Origin: Stomatobaculum longum
Lineage (GTDB): Bacteria; Bacillota; Clostridia; Lachnospirales; Lachnospiraceae
Assembly (NCBI GenBank): GCA_905370385.1
Contig: CAJPKN010000034.1
Span: 1-13,209 of the forward strand
Reading direction: 5' to 3'
Length of the DNA: 13,209 nt
Below the pieces are notes generated by a model. It was given only the letters and a program-made list of their open reading frames with translations. It was not told the DNA's origin and did no database searches. How positions within the stretch are numbered: the first letter of the stretch is position 1; each line of letters opens with the position of its first letter. The translations under genes were made by a program, and so were the position numbers. Positions 5,803 to 12,880 of the stretch are shown here, in pieces.

Positions 5803-7617
5803 ATGAGTAATTACACCATGCCGCGCTACTTCCAGAACATGCAGGTTCTGAACGTGCCGGCTGCAAAACCGAATCCGGAGAACGTGAAAGAGTTAAAGGA
5901 AGTCGAGCAGGACATCCACGCACGCGCAGAGAAGCTTCTCTCTGCGGGTACGCCGGATGACAAGATTCACGCGAAGGGCCAGTACACGGCGCTCGAGAGA
6001 ATCAACCAGCTCGTTGACGAGGGTACCTTCTGCCCGATCAACACGCTCTACAACCCGGAGGACAATGCAGAGGAGAAGATCGGTATCGTCTCCACCGGTA
6101 TTGTCAAGGGCCTTGGTCGCATCAACGGCAAGTGGGCTGTGATCATCGCATCCGACAACAAGAAGATGGCGGGCGCTTGGGTTCCCGGCCAGGCAGACAA
6201 CCTGCTCCGCGGCTCCGACACGGCGAAGATGCTCGGCATTCCGCTGGTCTACATCCTGAACTGCTCCGGCGTTAAGCTCGACGAGCAGGAGAAGGTTTAC
6301 CCGAACCGCAGAGGCGGCGGCACGCCCTTCTACCGCAACTCTGAGCTCAACCAGCTCGGTGTTCCGGTCATTGTCGGTATCTACGGCACGAACCCGGCAG
6401 GCGGCGGCTATCACGCAATTTCCCCGACCGTTCTGATTGCGCACGAGAAGGCAAACATGGCAGTCGGCGGCGCAGGCATTGTCGGCGGTATGGATTCCAA
6501 GCCGTACGTGGACCTCGAGGGTGCACAGGGCATGATCGATGCGACCAGAAAGATGAAGAACGACCCGCCGGGCTCCGTCTCCATCCACTACAATGTGACC
6601 GGTTTCTTCCGTGAGGTCTATGCCGAGGAGTTCGGTGTTCTGGATTCCATCAAGAAGTACATGGACTACATGCCGGCATTCAATCCGGAGTTCTTCCGGG
6701 TCGATACGCCGAAGGCACCGGCAATTCAGGGCGAAGAGCTCTATGACATCGTGCCGCGCAACACCCGCCGCACCTATGACATGTACAATGTTCTGAAGGC
6801 GCTCATCGACGGCGGCGAGTTCATGGAGTACAAGAAGGACTACGGCCCGGAGATGATCACCGGTATCGCGAAGGTCAACGGCCTTCCGGTCGGTGTCGTC
6901 GCAAACCGTCAGGGCGTGCTCGCAATGCAGGGCTACCCGAACTATCCGGAGTACAGAGGCAAGGGCGCTATGGGTATGGGCGGTAAGCTCTATCGTCAGG
7001 GCCTGATCAAGATGAACGAGTTCGTGACCCTCTGCGGCCGCGACCGTCTCCCGATCCTCTGGGTGCAGGATACGACCGGTATCGATGTCGACAACGAGGC
7101 GGAGAAGGCAGAGCTGCTTGGTCTCGGCCAGAGCTTGATCTACTCGATTCAGTCCACGAAGCTCCCGATGTTCGAGATTACGCTCCGCAAGGGTACCGCA
7201 GCGGCGCACTACGTGCTCGGCGGCCCGCAGGGCAATGACAACAACGTCTTCTCGATCGGTACGGCTGCAACCGAGATCAACGTCATGTACGGCAAGACCG
7301 CTGCAGGCGCAATGTACAGCCGCCGCCTCGTGAAGGATCAGGATTCCGGCAAGGACCTCCAGGGCACCATCGACAAGATGAACGAGCTGATTCAGCACTA
7401 CATCGACACCTCGACCCCGGCTTACTGCGCGAAGGCAGGCCTGGTTGACGAGATTGTCGATATGCCGAAGCTCAGAAATTACGTCGTGGCATTTGCGGAT
7501 GCTGCTTACCAGAATCCGAAGTCCATTTGCCCGGTTCACCAGATGATTCTCCCGAGAATTATCAAGGACTATGACGAGAACGGCCAGAACGCGAAGACCG
7601 CGGGAGCAAAGGCTTAA
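5803..7617 (+). CDS. gcdA: Glutaconyl-CoA decarboxylase alpha subunit (carboxyltransferase)
   Basis: This 604-residue cytoplasmic subunit transfers the carboxyl group of glutaconyl-CoA to biotin on GcdC, releasing crotonyl-CoA. It has the two crotonase-fold carboxyltransferase halves of the acetyl/propionyl-CoA carboxylase beta family. The N-terminal half (about 60-340) includes VYPNRRGGGTPFYRN and GIYGTNPAGGGYHAISPTVL (oxyanion glycines). The C-terminal half (about 345-570) includes GLPVGVVANRQG, LPILWVQDTTGIDVD, RKGTAAAHYVLGGPQ and GKTAAGAMYSRR. Length is slightly above the roughly 587 residues of the Acidaminococcus enzyme. TAAGGAGA at 5788-5795 supports ATG 5803. Its place between gctB and hgdC, away from gcdDCB but in the same operon, should keep all decarboxylase subunits co-expressed. 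Confidence 0.97.
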   Translation: MSNYTMPRYFQNMQVLNVPAAKPNPENVKELKEVEQDIHARAEKLLSAGTPDDKIHAKGQYTALERINQLVDEGTFCPINTLYNPEDNAEEKIGIVSTGIVKGLGRINGKWAVIIASDNKKMAGAWVPGQADNLLRGSDTAKMLGIPLVYILNCSGVKLDEQEKVYPNRRGGGTPFYRNSELNQLGVPVIVGIYGTNPAGGGYHAISPTVLIAHEKANMAVGGAGIVGGMDSKPYVDLEGAQGMIDATRKMKNDPPGSVSIHYNVTGFFREVYAEEFGVLDSIKKYMDYMPAFNPEFFRVDTPKAPAIQGEELYDIVPRNTRRTYDMYNVLKALIDGGEFMEYKKDYGPEMITGIAKVNGLPVGVVANRQGVLAMQGYPNYPEYRGKGAMGMGGKLYRQGLIKMNEFVTLCGRDRLPILWVQDTTGIDVDNEAEKAELLGLGQSLIYSIQSTKLPMFEITLRKGTAAAHYVLGGPQGNDNNVFSIGTAATEINVMYGKTAAGAMYSRRLVKDQDSGKDLQGTIDKMNELIQHYIDTSTPAYCAKAGLVDEIVDMPKLRNYVVAFADAAYQNPKSICPVHQMILPRIIKDYDENGQNAKTAGAKA

Positions 7618-7654
7618 TTCTCAATCACGAAGAAGTTTAGAAGGTTAGGTTTTT

Positions 7655-8449
7655 ATGGCAATTTACACGCTGGGTATTGACGTCGGTTCCACTGCCTCCA
7701 AGTGCATCATGTTAAAGGACGGCAAGGAAATCGTATCGAAATCCTTGGTGAGCGTGGGGACCGGTACATCCGGTCCCCAGCGCGCCATCGAGGAGGTTCT
7801 GAAGAATGCAGGCAAGACGCGCGAGGAGATGGACTACACGCTCGCAACCGGCTACGGCCGCAATTCCCTTGAGGGCATTGCGGACAAGCAGATGAGTGAG
7901 CTCTCCTGCCACGCGAGAGGCGCATACTTCCTCTTCCCGAAGGTGCACACGGTCATCGACATCGGCGGCCAGGACGTTAAGGTCTTAAAGATCGAAAACG
8001 GCGCCATGGTCAACTTCCAGATGAATGACAAGTGCGCGGCGGGAACGGGACGCTTCCTGGATGTCATGGCGCGGGTTCTTGAGGTCAACATTGAGGATCT
8101 CGAGAAGCTCTCGGCAGAGTCCACGAAGCGCATCGGTATCAGTTCCACCTGCACGGTCTTTGCGGAGAGTGAGGTTATCAGCCAGCTCGCGCAGGGCACC
8201 GACAAGCGGGACATCATTGCGGGCATTCACAGAGCGATTGCGGGCAGAGTCGCAGGACTTGCACACCGCGTGGGTCTCGTGCCGGACGTTGTTATGACGG
8301 GCGGCGTTGCGCAGAACCACGGTCTGGTGCTTGCGCTGGAAGAGCAGCTGAGCTGCGAAATCAAGACTTCCCCGCTCACGCAGTACAACGGTGCGCTCGG
8401 CGCGGCGCTGTTTGCATATCAGGGTGCGTTAAAGCACGCAAAGGCATAA
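7655..8449 (+). CDS. hgdC: 2-hydroxyglutaryl-CoA dehydratase activator (component A, archerase)
   Basis: This 264-residue homodimeric ATPase of the BadF/BadG/BcrA/BcrD (ASKHA-fold) family injects one high-energy electron into the dehydratase, driven by [14 protein letters not shown] (8-17) is the phosphate-1 loop, [10 protein letters not shown] (101-110) the phosphate-2 region and MTGGVAQN the adenosine motif. The [4Fe-4S] cluster bridging two subunits is held by one pair of cysteines from each. These are Cys127 ([12 protein letters not shown]) and Cys166 ([12 protein letters not shown]), at the same positions as in Acidaminococcus. The ribosome binding site is the poorest of the operon (AGAAGG, 7639-7644, 10 bases upstream). 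This fits an activator needed in smaller amounts than the enzyme it activates. Confidence 0.97.
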   Translation: MAIYTLGIDVGSTASKCIMLKDGKEIVSKSLVSVGTGTSGPQRAIEEVLKNAGKTREEMDYTLATGYGRNSLEGIADKQMSELSCHARGAYFLFPKVHTVIDIGGQDVKVLKIENGAMVNFQMNDKCAAGTGRFLDVMARVLEVNIEDLEKLSAESTKRIGISSTCTVFAESEVISQLAQGTDKRDIIAGIHRAIAGRVAGLAHRVGLVPDVVMTGGVAQNHGLVLALEEQLSCEIKTSPLTQYNGALGAALFAYQGALKHAKA

Positions 8450-8476
8450 GCTTTTATTAGAAAAGAGGCGATTGAA

Positions 8477-9964
8477 ATGGCAGAAGAAGTAAAGAACACG
8501 GAAGCGAAGAAGCCGGCGAAGCAGAAAGTGAGCCCCGGCGTTCTTGCGCTGAGAAAAGTCGTGGACGAGGTCTACGAGCAGGCGAGAGAGGCAAAGAAGC
8601 GCGGCGAGCCGGTGGGCTGGTCTTCTTCGAAGTTCCCCTGCGAGCTCGCAGAGGCATTTGACTTGAAGGTTGTCTATCCGGAGAACCAGGCAGCAGGCAT
8701 CGCGGCAAACCGCGACGGCGAAATGCTCTGTCAGGCGGCGGAGGATATGGGTTATGACAACGATATCTGCGGTTATACCCGTATCAGCCTCGCATACGCA
8801 GAGGGTTTCCGTGTCGGCAGAAAGTTTGATCCGGCGACGGGTGAGTTCATCATCAACCCGGCGAGCGGCAAGCCGTTAAAGGACGAGAACGGCAATGTGG
8901 TCATCGATCCCGAGACCGGCAAGCCGAAGAAGGATCCGAAGACCCAGACTCCGTTTGAGGAGCTGGTGAACATCAACGACATCGAGGCTCTCCCGGACGG
9001 CCCGGAGAAGGAAATGCGCTTAAAGGCATTGAAGCCGATCCGTCAGAACCTGATGCCGATGCCCGACTTTGTTCTCTGCTGCAACAACATTTGCAACTGC
9101 ATGACGAAGTGGTATGAGAACATTGCCCGCATCCACAACATCCCGCTCATCATGATCGACATCCCGTACAACAACGATGTCGAGGTCGATGATTCCAAGG
9201 TCAGATACGTGCGCGCACAGTTCGATGCGGCAATCAAGCAGCTGGAGCAGATTTCCGGCAAGAAGTTCGATGAGAAGAAGTTTGAGCAGGCATGTGCGAA
9301 CGCAAACCGTTCCGCATCCGCATGGCTCAAGGTCTGTGACTTCCTGCAGTACAAGCCGGCTCCGATGTCGGGCTTTGACCTCTTTAACCACATGGCGGAT
9401 ATCGTTACCGCACGCGGTAAGGTCGAGACCGCAGAGGCATTCGAGCAGCTTGCAATCGACCTCGCAGAGAATGTAAAGAACGGCACCACGACGCTTCCGT
9501 TCCCGGAGAAGAAGCGCATCATGTTCGAGGGTATTCCGTGCTGGCCGAAGCTTCCGCAGCTCTTCAAGCCGCTGAAGGAGAACGGCATCAACGTCACGGC
9601 AGTCGTGTACGCGCCGGCATTCGGCTTTGTCTACAAGGACCTTGACGGCATGGCAAAGGCGTACTACAAGGCACCGAACTCGGTCTGCATTGAGCAGGGC
9701 GTGGCATGGCGAGAGGGCATCTGCCGCGACAACAAGGTCGACGGTGTTCTGGTGCACTACAACCGCTCCTGCAAGCCGTGGTCCGGCTATATGGCAGAGA
9801 TGCAGAGACGCTTTACGAAGGACCTCGGTGTTCCGACCGCAGGCTTTGACGGCGACCAGGCTGATCCGCGTAACTTCAACGCGGCACAGTACGAGACCAG
9901 AGTCCAGGGTCTCATGGAAGCAATGGAAGCAAACGATCTGAACAACGGGACAAAGGAGGCGTAA
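8477..9964 (+). CDS. hgdA: (R)-2-hydroxyglutaryl-CoA dehydratase alpha subunit
   Basis: This 495-residue subunit of component D dehydrates 2-hydroxyglutaryl-CoA to glutaconyl-CoA through a ketyl radical, using a [4Fe-4S] cluster shared with the HgdB fold. Conserved blocks: GWSSSKFPCELAEAF (47-61), YPENQAAGIAANRDGE, FVLCCNNICNCMTKWYENIAR (cysteines 201, 202, 206, 208), IMFEGIPCWPKLP (Cys355), HYNRSCKPWSGYM (Cys432) and GFDGDQADPRNFNAAQYETR. Cluster ligands are among these cysteines; I do not assign them individually. The protein has a lysine-rich N-terminal extension (1-16) relative to the roughly 477-residue Acidaminococcus subunit. It also carries a direct repeat, INPASGKPLKD (126-136) and IDPETGKPKKD (143-153). 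AAGAGG at 8463-8468 supports the start; the next gene begins 3 bases after the stop. Confidence 0.96.
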   Translation: MAEEVKNTEAKKPAKQKVSPGVLALRKVVDEVYEQAREAKKRGEPVGWSSSKFPCELAEAFDLKVVYPENQAAGIAANRDGEMLCQAAEDMGYDNDICGYTRISLAYAEGFRVGRKFDPATGEFIINPASGKPLKDENGNVVIDPETGKPKKDPKTQTPFEELVNINDIEALPDGPEKEMRLKALKPIRQNLMPMPDFVLCCNNICNCMTKWYENIARIHNIPLIMIDIPYNNDVEVDDSKVRYVRAQFDAAIKQLEQISGKKFDEKKFEQACANANRSASAWLKVCDFLQYKPAPMSGFDLFNHMADIVTARGKVETAEAFEQLAIDLAENVKNGTTTLPFPEKKRIMFEGIPCWPKLPQLFKPLKENGINVTAVVYAPAFGFVYKDLDGMAKAYYKAPNSVCIEQGVAWREGICRDNKVDGVLVHYNRSCKPWSGYMAEMQRRFTKDLGVPTAGFDGDQADPRNFNAAQYETRVQGLMEAMEANDLNNGTKEA

Positions 9965-9967
9965 GGC

Positions 9968-11110
9968 ATGAGCATCGAGGCATTATTAGAGAAGTTTGCG
10001 TCGATTTCCGGACATCCGAAGGCGCAGCTGAAGAAGTATAAGGCAGAGGGCAAGAAGGTCATTGGCGTGCTTCCTTACTACGCGCCGGAAGAGCTTGTCG
10101 ATGCGGCAGGCATGGTGCCGATGGGCATCTGGGGTGCAAACGACCAGACCATCAGCATGGCGAAGGAGTACTGCGCAACTTTCTATTGCACGATTGCACA
10201 GCTCGGACTTGAGATGCTGTTGAACGGCACCCTCGATGAGTTGGACGGTGTAATCACACCGACCGTATGTGATACGCTGCGCCCGATGTCTCAGAACATC
10301 CGTGTCGCAATGGGTCACAAGATGCCGACCATCTTCCTGGCACACCCGCAGAACCGTTTCGAGGAGTGGGGCCTGCAGTTCACGATGGATCAGTATCACG
10401 AGGTTAAGCGCCAGCTTGAGAAGATTGCATCGAAGGCAATTACGCCGGAGGCACTCCAGGCGAGCATTAAGCTCTACAATCGCTATCGCCGTGCGGCGCG
10501 CCGCTTCGTGGAGCTCGCAAACGAGCACTGCGACGTGATTACGCCGGTCAAGAGAATGTATGTCCTGAAGTCCGCTTGGTTTACCGCGAAGAGCGAGTAT
10601 GTCCCGCTCATCGAGGAGCTGAACGCAGAGCTTGAGAAGCTCCCGGCAGCGAAGTGGACCGGCAGCAAGGTTGTGACCAGCGGTATTATCTGCGACAACC
10701 CGAAGCTCCTCCAGATCTTCGAGGACAACCACATTGCGATCGCAGCGGACGATGTGGCACACGAGAGCCGTTTCTTCAAGACGGATGCGCCGGAGACGGA
10801 CGACCCGATGAGAGACCTCGCAGTGCAGTTCGCAAACCGCGACCACGATATTCTGCTCTACGATCCGCAGTCCGCAAAGAACCGCCGCGGCGAGTTCGTT
10901 GCCGACCTCGTGAAGAACAGCGGCGCGCAGGGTCTGGTGCTCTTCATGCAGCAGTTCTGCGATCCGGAGGAGATGGAGTATCCGTACCTTAAGAAGGCTC
11001 TCGACGATGCGGGTATCCCGCACATCAAGCTGGGCATTGACCAGCAGATGAGAGACTTCGGTCAGGCGCAGACCGCAATCCAGGCGTTTGCGGATGTGCT
11101 TTCCCTCTAA
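9968..11110 (+). CDS. hgdB: (R)-2-hydroxyglutaryl-CoA dehydratase beta subunit
   Basis: This 380-residue partner of HgdA is the same length as the Acidaminococcus protein (379). Matching blocks are KYKAEGKKVIGVLPYYAPEEL (24-44), AAGMVPMGIWG (46-56), EYCATFYCTIAQ (Cys69, Cys74), TPTVCDTLRPMSQN (Cys101), DDVAHESR and FMQQFCDPEEMEYP (Cys331), and the ending GIDQQMRDFGQAQTA. Cys69, Cys101 and Cys331 are the kind of cysteines that hold the cluster in this fold. The ribosome binding site AAAGGAGG (9952-9959) lies inside the end of hgdA, and only 3 bases separate the stop from the ATG, so equal translation of both subunits is expected. It is the last gene of the operon. Confidence 0.97.
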   Translation: MSIEALLEKFASISGHPKAQLKKYKAEGKKVIGVLPYYAPEELVDAAGMVPMGIWGANDQTISMAKEYCATFYCTIAQLGLEMLLNGTLDELDGVITPTVCDTLRPMSQNIRVAMGHKMPTIFLAHPQNRFEEWGLQFTMDQYHEVKRQLEKIASKAITPEALQASIKLYNRYRRAARRFVELANEHCDVITPVKRMYVLKSAWFTAKSEYVPLIEELNAELEKLPAAKWTGSKVVTSGIICDNPKLLQIFEDNHIAIAADDVAHESRFFKTDAPETDDPMRDLAVQFANRDHDILLYDPQSAKNRRGEFVADLVKNSGAQGLVLFMQQFCDPEEMEYPYLKKALDDAGIPHIKLGIDQQMRDFGQAQTAIQAFADVLSL

Positions 11111-11125
11111 TCGATTCTACTTACC

Positions 11126-11159
11126 CCCCGCCGAGGCTTACCCCCGGCGGGGTTTTATT
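11126..11159 (+). terminator. Intrinsic terminator of the gcd-gct-hgd operon
   Basis: Stem CCCCGCCG (11126-11133) pairs with CGGCGGGG (11145-11152) around an 11-base loop and is followed by TTTTATT. It lies 16 bases after the hgdB stop. Unlike the other terminators here it lacks a matching A-tract, so it works on the + strand only. Confidence 0.9.
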
Positions 11160-11245
11160 GTCGAGCGACTTGTATTGCATACCGTTTCTGACTTATCAGG
11201 AACAGACAGAGCGCTTGCGACAGCGGAATAGCCGGAGAAGGCATC

Positions 11246-11282
11246 ACAAAAAGACACAACCAACTCGGCTGTGTCTTTTTGT
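11246..11282. terminator. Bidirectional intrinsic terminator
   Basis: The arms CAAAAAGACACA and TGTGTCTTTTTG pair perfectly (13 bp including the outer A-T) around an 11-base loop at 11259-11269. It lies 27 bases past the stop of the small minus-strand gene at 11309-11584 and should terminate it. On the + strand it backs up the operon terminator. Confidence 0.88.
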
Positions 11283-11308
11283 TCGGTTAAGCTTTGGCGA
11301 GCGGAATA

Positions 11309-11584
11309 TCAGAAGCGGAAAACTTTGCGGATGTCACGACCTATCTGTAAGGTAACTTCGCCCGTCGGATCTTCGGCGTGACGGTTTTGCCATAATAAGC
11401 GCAGGGTATACACCGCGTAGGCAATCGATACGATGTCGCCCAATACGCTGTTTTTGGACAATTTGCTAATAGCCAGCATGCTGAGAGTCGGGAACAGACC
11501 GCGAACAAGGCCGATGAAAATCGATTCGCGTTCTGTCTCAAAATGTGCACTGCGAATTTTCGGTGAGAGATATTTTCTATTCAT
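11309..11584 (-). CDS. Small membrane-associated protein of unknown function
   Basis: This 91-residue product is not recognised. The N-terminal 20 residues are polar and charged (KYLSPKIRSAHFETERES). Residues about 21-66 are hydrophobic with scattered basic residues (IFIGLVRGLFPTLSMLAISK, then VLGDIVSIAYAVYTLRLLWQ), fitting one or two membrane or amphipathic helices. The C-terminus is polar (EDPTGEVTLQIGRDIRKVFRF). Support for a real gene: a consensus promoter immediately upstream (TTGACA, 17 bases, TATACT), a strong terminator right after the stop, and an uninterrupted frame. Oddity: the predicted transcript start coincides with the ATG, leaving no room for a ribosome binding site. A downstream start is possible but would remove the first part of the protein. 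Confidence 0.6.
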   Translation of the reverse strand: MNRKYLSPKIRSAHFETERESIFIGLVRGLFPTLSMLAISKLSKNSVLGDIVSIAYAVYTLRLLWQNRHAEDPTGEVTLQIGRDIRKVFRF

Positions 11585-11590
11585 GTCCTG

Positions 11591-11619
11591 AGTATAGAAC
11601 AGCTACTTATTCCTGTCAA
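11591..11619 (-). promoter_or_regulatory. Consensus promoter of the small minus-strand gene
   Basis: On the minus strand: -35 TTGACA (11614-11619), 17-base spacer, -10 TATACT (11591-11596). Only 6 bases separate the -10 from the ATG at 11584, so transcription should begin at or next to the A of the start codon. Confidence 0.75.
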
Positions 11620-11625
11620 TTGACA
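11614..11625. repeat. 12-bp palindrome formed by two abutting -35 boxes
   Basis: TGTCAATTGACA is a perfect palindrome. Its two halves are the -35 hexamers of oppositely directed promoters, touching with no base between them, so RNA polymerase cannot occupy both at once. Confidence 0.75.
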
Positions 11626-11648
11626 TATGCCCTCTTTTTCGGCATACT
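11620..11648 (+). promoter_or_regulatory. Promoter of the lipoprotein gene
   Basis: -35 TTGACA (11620-11625), 17-base spacer, -10 CATACT (11643-11648, four of six consensus bases). Predicted start near 11655, giving a leader of about 44 bases before the ATG at 11699. Confidence 0.65.
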
Positions 11649-11698
11649 GAATCATGGGAGAAGACCTGCCGGAATCGGCTGTAATTAGGAGGGCTAAG

Positions 11699-12709
11699 AT
11701 GAAAAAAAGACTTTGTGTGTTGCTTGCGGCGCTGGGCGGAAGCGTACTGTTGCTCGGAGCTTGCTCGTCCGTCGTGGAGCGTTTTTCGCGTCCGGAGAGT
11801 GTGACGGAGACGAGTACGGACGCGGAGCTTCGCGCAAGCGACAGCAATGCGAGCAGTGCGGCGGCGGAGGAGAGCAGTGAAGAGAGCGGCGCCGCAGAGA
11901 GCGAGGGCGCGGTGAGTTCCGAGGAAAGCAACGGTGAAGGCGAAACGAATGCGGCGGGTGAGTCCCTCGCCGATGGAGAGACGCTTGCTGAGGGCGCTGC
12001 AAATGCCGAGGGCGAGACGCTCGCGGCAGCGGAAGGAGAGTCGGAGGCTGCGGCCGAGACCGCGGCTCTGGAGAGCACTGCCGCGGAGACGCAGGCGGTC
12101 GCGGTGAATCGCGGCACGCTTACGCGGAGCTTCCGGAGCCTCACGGTAGAGGGCGACAGCCTGAGCCTGGAGCTCTCGGAGAGCATAGACCGGAACTTCC
12201 ACTTAGACTACGACGGCAGCACGCCCTTACAGCTTGAGGACAGAGAGAATGAGACCCTCTATGTGAAGGAGAGCGGCGCGGAGGGCAAGGTACTCCGGAT
12301 TGCGGTGCCGCGCGGCACCGCGCTCGGGCAGCTGAACATACAGCTCGGTTCGGGCAATTTAAGCCTCAACGGAGTCAGTGCGGAGCGCTTAACGGCAAAC
12401 CTGGCACTCGGCGATGTGACCCTACAGAATGTGGGCGCGGAGCGCGCGTTGCTCACCCTGAGTGCAGGCTCACTCCGCGCGGACGCGCTCCGGACAACAG
12501 AGTTCAAGGCGGATGCGGAACTCTCGAATTTGAGCGTAACACTCGCGGAGCCGCTTGCGGACTTTGACATTTTAGCGCGCACCGAACTCGGTAGCGTGTA
12601 CCTGAACGGAGCTGCCGGCGGCACTAAGCTTTTGCAGCGCGCAAACAGCGGCAAGCGCCTCTTGCTTCGCAGCGAACTCGGTGAGATTACGATCAACGGC
12701 CTGCAGTGA
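11699..12709 (+). CDS. Putative surface lipoprotein with acidic linker and DUF4097-like beta-repeat domain
   Basis: This 336-residue protein has a lipoprotein signal peptide: KKR, a hydrophobic core, then lipobox LGAC with the lipidated cysteine at 22. It should be anchored outside the membrane. Residues about 34-133 are low complexity, almost only Ala, Glu, Ser, Gly and Thr and strongly acidic, with loose repeats of GE(T/S)LA; this is probably a flexible wall-spanning stalk. Residues about 140-336 are regular short beta strands (LNIQLGSGNLSLNGVSAERL, GDVTLQNVG, GSVYLNGAAGG, GEITINGLQ). They fit the stacked turns of DUF4097/putative-adhesin domains. AGGAGG (11687-11692) 6 bases before ATG 11699 decides the start; an earlier in-frame ATG at 11654 would put charged residues before the signal peptide and lies at the transcript start. 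The ligand is unknown. Confidence 0.85.
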   Translation: MKKRLCVLLAALGGSVLLLGACSSVVERFSRPESVTETSTDAELRASDSNASSAAAEESSEESGAAESEGAVSSEESNGEGETNAAGESLADGETLAEGAANAEGETLAAAEGESEAAAETAALESTAAETQAVAVNRGTLTRSFRSLTVEGDSLSLELSESIDRNFHLDYDGSTPLQLEDRENETLYVKESGAEGKVLRIAVPRGTALGQLNIQLGSGNLSLNGVSAERLTANLALGDVTLQNVGAERALLTLSAGSLRADALRTTEFKADAELSNLSVTLAEPLADFDILARTELGSVYLNGAAGGTKLLQRANSGKRLLLRSELGEITINGLQ

Positions 12710-12791
12710 GTTGAAGGCAGGCGGAGAGAGATACAGGAATGACACAAAGCAACACGCCTGCGTGTGCGTTGAGCGTGTGTGTATTGTATCA

Positions 12792-12827
12792 AAAAAGACC
12801 CCGAAGCCTTAGCTTCGGGGTCTTTTT
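12792..12827. terminator. Bidirectional intrinsic terminator
   Basis: A perfect 16-bp stem, AAAAAGACCCCGAAGC (12792-12807) with 12812-12827, closes a CTTA loop. It lies between the convergent lipoprotein gene and the minus-strand gene at 12881 onward and has T-tracts in both directions. Confidence 0.93.
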
Positions 12828-12880
12828 ATGATGTAATCGTTACAGTAAGTCAGCGCTCTCTTTGTTTTGCGGGAGGCTCT

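Noticed and set aside
5893..7539. A 548-codon open frame antisense to gcdA
   Set aside because: Same mirror effect of codon bias; the translation has no recognisable motif and no promoter or binding site of its own was seen.
9986..11023. A 345-codon open frame antisense to hgdB
   Set aside because: Shadow of hgdB in the opposite strand, with Leu/Arg/Cys-rich nonsense composition.
11158..11355. A 65-codon + strand frame after the operon terminator
   Set aside because: It starts inside the operon terminator's T-tract, runs through another terminator hairpin and overlaps the 3' end of the minus-strand gene, with no binding site.
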